Source of the DNA: a bacterium
GTDB lineage: Bacteria; Patescibacteriota; Minisyncoccia; Phycocordibacterales; SBAW01
Length of the DNA: 5,702 bases
Assembly: GCA_030647845.1 (NCBI GenBank)
Contig: JAUSIO010000064.1
Coordinates: 1-5,702, forward strand
Direction of reading: 5' to 3'
Position numbers and translations under genes: made by a program. Numbering within the stretch: the first letter of the stretch is position 1; the number at the start of each line of letters is the position of its first letter. Below, piece by piece: positions 5,173 through 5,702 of the stretch. Below the pieces are notes generated by a model. It made no database searches. It saw only the letters and a list, made by a program, of their open reading frames with translations, and was not told where the DNA came from.

Positions 5173-5231
5173 GTGGCTTGCCACGAGCGAAGTCCCGTTT
5201 AACGGGACGAGTGGCGCCGTGAATACACGGC
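5173..5231. repeat. Cluster of three alternating hairpins
   Basis: GTCCCGTT/AACGGGAC (5192-5208) is an 8-bp arm repeat with a single central base. GCCAC (5180-5184) and GTGGC (5211-5215) enclose it, but GCCAC could instead pair with GTGGC at 5173-5177. GCCGTG-AATA-CACGGC (5216-5231) follows directly as a 6-bp stem with a tetraloop. Both strands could fold this way. Confidence 0.6.
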
Positions 5232-5236
5232 ATCCT

Positions 5237-5270
5237 ACAAAATTATATTCGCAGGACTCATTAATTTTGT
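5237..5270. repeat. AT-rich inverted repeat
   Basis: ACAAAATTA (5237-5245) and TAATTTTGT (5262-5270) are perfect 9-bp inverted arms around a 16-bp centre. The arms are AT-rich, unlike the GC-rich hairpins on both sides, and no T-run placement suggests a terminator. Confidence 0.55.
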
Positions 5271-5293
5271 GGAGATGGGTGGAGTTGCCTCAC

Positions 5294-5344
5294 GAGTCAC
5301 TAACTTTTCTCTTCGCGCTACGCGCTCGATAAAACTAAGTGCTC
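5294..5344. repeat. Long imperfect inverted repeat
   Basis: GAG and CACT (5294-5301, with one bulged base) pair with AGTGCTC (5338-5344). TTTT (5305-5308) pairs with AAAA (5331-5334), and CGCG-CTA-CGCG (5314-5324) closes the top. The stem is interrupted by several mismatches. Confidence 0.45.
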
Positions 5345-5345
5345 T

Positions 5346-5374
5346 CGAGCCCGGCTCGCCTGCCGCACGCGGCA
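5346..5374. repeat. Two adjacent GC-rich palindromes
   Basis: CGAGCC-C-GGCTCG (5346-5358) and TGCCGC-AC-GCGGCA (5361-5374) follow each other with a 2-bp gap. Each arm is 6 bp with almost no loop, so these are better viewed as DNA palindromes or short hairpins with reduced stems. Confidence 0.5.
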
Positions 5375-5399
5375 TGGCTGCGCCCGTTCAACCTCCGAC

Positions 5400-5421
5400 G
5401 CAAGCAAAGCAGTTTGCTTGC
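5400..5421. repeat. Perfect 9-bp hairpin
   Basis: GCAAGCAAA (5400-5408) and TTTGCTTGC (5413-5421) enclose loop GCAG. No T-run follows on the plus strand (CTCCC) and none on the minus strand (GTCGG), so it is not an intrinsic terminator. Confidence 0.55.
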
Positions 5422-5432
5422 TCCCACCCCAA

Positions 5433-5477
5433 ACAGAAAATGTAAAAACCCGCACAAGGCGGGTCTACATTTTCTGT
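5433..5477 (-). terminator. Intrinsic terminator nested in a 12-bp inverted repeat
   Basis: On the minus strand CCCGC-CTTGT-GCGGG (5449-5463) is followed by TTTTT, a standard intrinsic terminator. It is enclosed by a perfect 12-bp repeat, ACAGAAAATGTA / TACATTTTCTGT (5433-5444 and 5466-5477). On the plus strand the inner stem is followed by TCTACATTTTCTG, so it might terminate weakly there too. It would end a minus-strand transcript coming from the right, or one from the promoter-like element at 5484-5492. Confidence 0.7.
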
Positions 5478-5483
5478 GTCTGT

Positions 5484-5492
5484 ATTGTACCA
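5484..5492 (-). promoter_or_regulatory. Candidate extended -10 promoter facing the nested terminator
   Basis: The minus strand reads TGGTACAAT (extended -10, one mismatch), with TTGGAA about 16 bp upstream as a possible -35. The predicted start, 5477, is the first base of the 12-bp inverted repeat, so any transcript would fold at once into the terminator hairpin. Confidence 0.35.
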
Positions 5493-5525
5493 AACTCGCA
5501 CCTATTTCCAAAACAAATGATGTCG

Positions 5526-5542
5526 CACGCGCGGAGCGCGTG
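5526..5542. repeat. GC-rich hairpin
   Basis: CACGCGC (5526-5532) and GCGCGTG (5536-5542) form a perfect 7-bp stem with loop GGA. No T-run follows on either strand, so it is not a terminator by itself. Confidence 0.5.
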
Positions 5543-5585
5543 GTGGCTCTGAATTGAATCATACGCTCGGAGAAAGCCCCACGCA

Positions 5586-5601
5586 CTGGCGAGTACGCCA
5601 G
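5586..5601. repeat. Short hairpin with tetraloop
   Basis: CTGGCG (5586-5591) and CGCCAG (5596-5601) form a 6-bp stem with loop AGTA. It sits right beside the left arm of the long inverted repeat at 5603-5693. Confidence 0.45.
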
Positions 5602-5602
5602 C

Positions 5603-5693
5603 AACCCCGAAAGAAAAAACACTCCTTGCATTTCTGATTTGGCGGGGGTGGATTTTTTCTTGAAAAAGGAAAGGGTGTTTTTCTTTCGGGGTT
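5603..5693. repeat. Long inverted repeat at the right edge
   Basis: AACCCCGAAAG (5603-5613) pairs perfectly with CTTTCGGGGTT (5683-5693). The match continues as AAAAAACAC against GTGTTTTT with one bulged A, giving arms of about 19-20 bp around a spacer of roughly 52 bp. The spacer has its own small inverted repeat, TTTTTC/GAAAAA (5654-5667). It could be a large RNA hairpin or the ends of a small repeated element. Confidence 0.6.
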
Positions 5694-5702
5694 CTGCCCT
5701 CC

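Larger units (their letters stand above)
5124..5702. other. Gene-poor, hairpin-rich intergenic region
   Basis: I find no credible protein gene, tRNA or rRNA here. Open frames exist (plus 5339-5557, minus 5335-5631), but they cross a terminator and GC hairpins, lack ribosome sites and have unnatural composition. The stretch instead holds a dense series of inverted repeats, listed separately: 5173-5231, 5237-5270, 5294-5344, 5346-5374, 5400-5421, 5433-5477, 5526-5542, 5586-5601 and 5603-5693. It could be a cluster of dispersed repeats, a structured RNA, or several terminators. Confidence 0.6.

Noticed and set aside
5271..5288. Minus-strand sequence reminiscent of a tRNA or tmRNA acceptor end (CAACTCCACCCATCTCCA)
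   Set aside because: No GTTC T-loop, no CCA after it and no matching 5' acceptor strand; a cloverleaf cannot be drawn.
5335..5631. Minus-strand 98-codon frame (and plus-strand 72-codon frame at 5339-5557)
   Set aside because: Both cross an intrinsic terminator and several hairpins, lack start signals, and have Cys/Arg-rich compositions typical of translated non-coding DNA.
5124..5702. CRISPR array
   Set aside because: The repeats are inverted and different from one another; there are no regularly spaced direct repeats and no cas genes.

Overview
The window most likely comes from a Candidate Phyla Radiation (Patescibacteria, Parcubacteria-like) bacterium. The evidence is the combination of a small ECF sigma factor, a membrane protein with a DUF5667-type signature, a secreted DUF5666-like protein, an IF-3 whose C-terminal domain departs from the usual wording, and very few Shine-Dalgarno sequences. 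No ribosomal RNA is present, so this placement is an inference.

Layout. (1) Positions 1-393, minus strand: the first 131 codons of infC (translation initiation factor IF-3), running off the left edge, probably with a TTG start. (2) 470-796, minus: an unrecognised 108-aa protein that forms a self-contained unit with a TTGACT-17-TATGTT promoter, a Shine-Dalgarno sequence and an intrinsic terminator. (3) 936-2782, plus: a secreted DUF5666-like protein, then an ECF sigma factor and, 6 bp later, its probable membrane-bound anti-sigma factor. A strong hairpin sits between the DUF5666-like gene and the sigma gene and reaches almost to the sigma start codon. (4) 2812-3943, minus and convergent with the sigma operon: a DUF4190-like small membrane protein followed 4 bp later by a PrsW-family intramembrane metalloprotease with all three catalytic motifs. 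(5) 4032-5123, plus and divergent from the previous pair: a 363-aa polytopic membrane protein of unknown function. The two divergent extended -10 elements face away from each other across a compact, nearly symmetric promoter. (6) 5124-5702: about 580 bp without a credible gene but packed with inverted repeats, including an intrinsic terminator on the minus strand and a long inverted repeat at the right edge.

How the genes may work together. In Bacillus subtilis, PrsW starts the cleavage of the anti-sigma factor RsiW and so releases an ECF sigma factor. Here a PrsW homologue lies tail to tail with an ECF sigma/anti-sigma pair, with a secreted protein gene directly upstream. The simplest reading is one envelope-signalling locus: a secreted protein, a membrane anti-sigma factor, a sigma factor and the protease that destroys the anti-sigma factor. 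This is inferred from families and synteny and is not demonstrated. The sigma/anti-sigma genes look richer in G and C than the 2812-5123 membrane-protein genes, by eye only.
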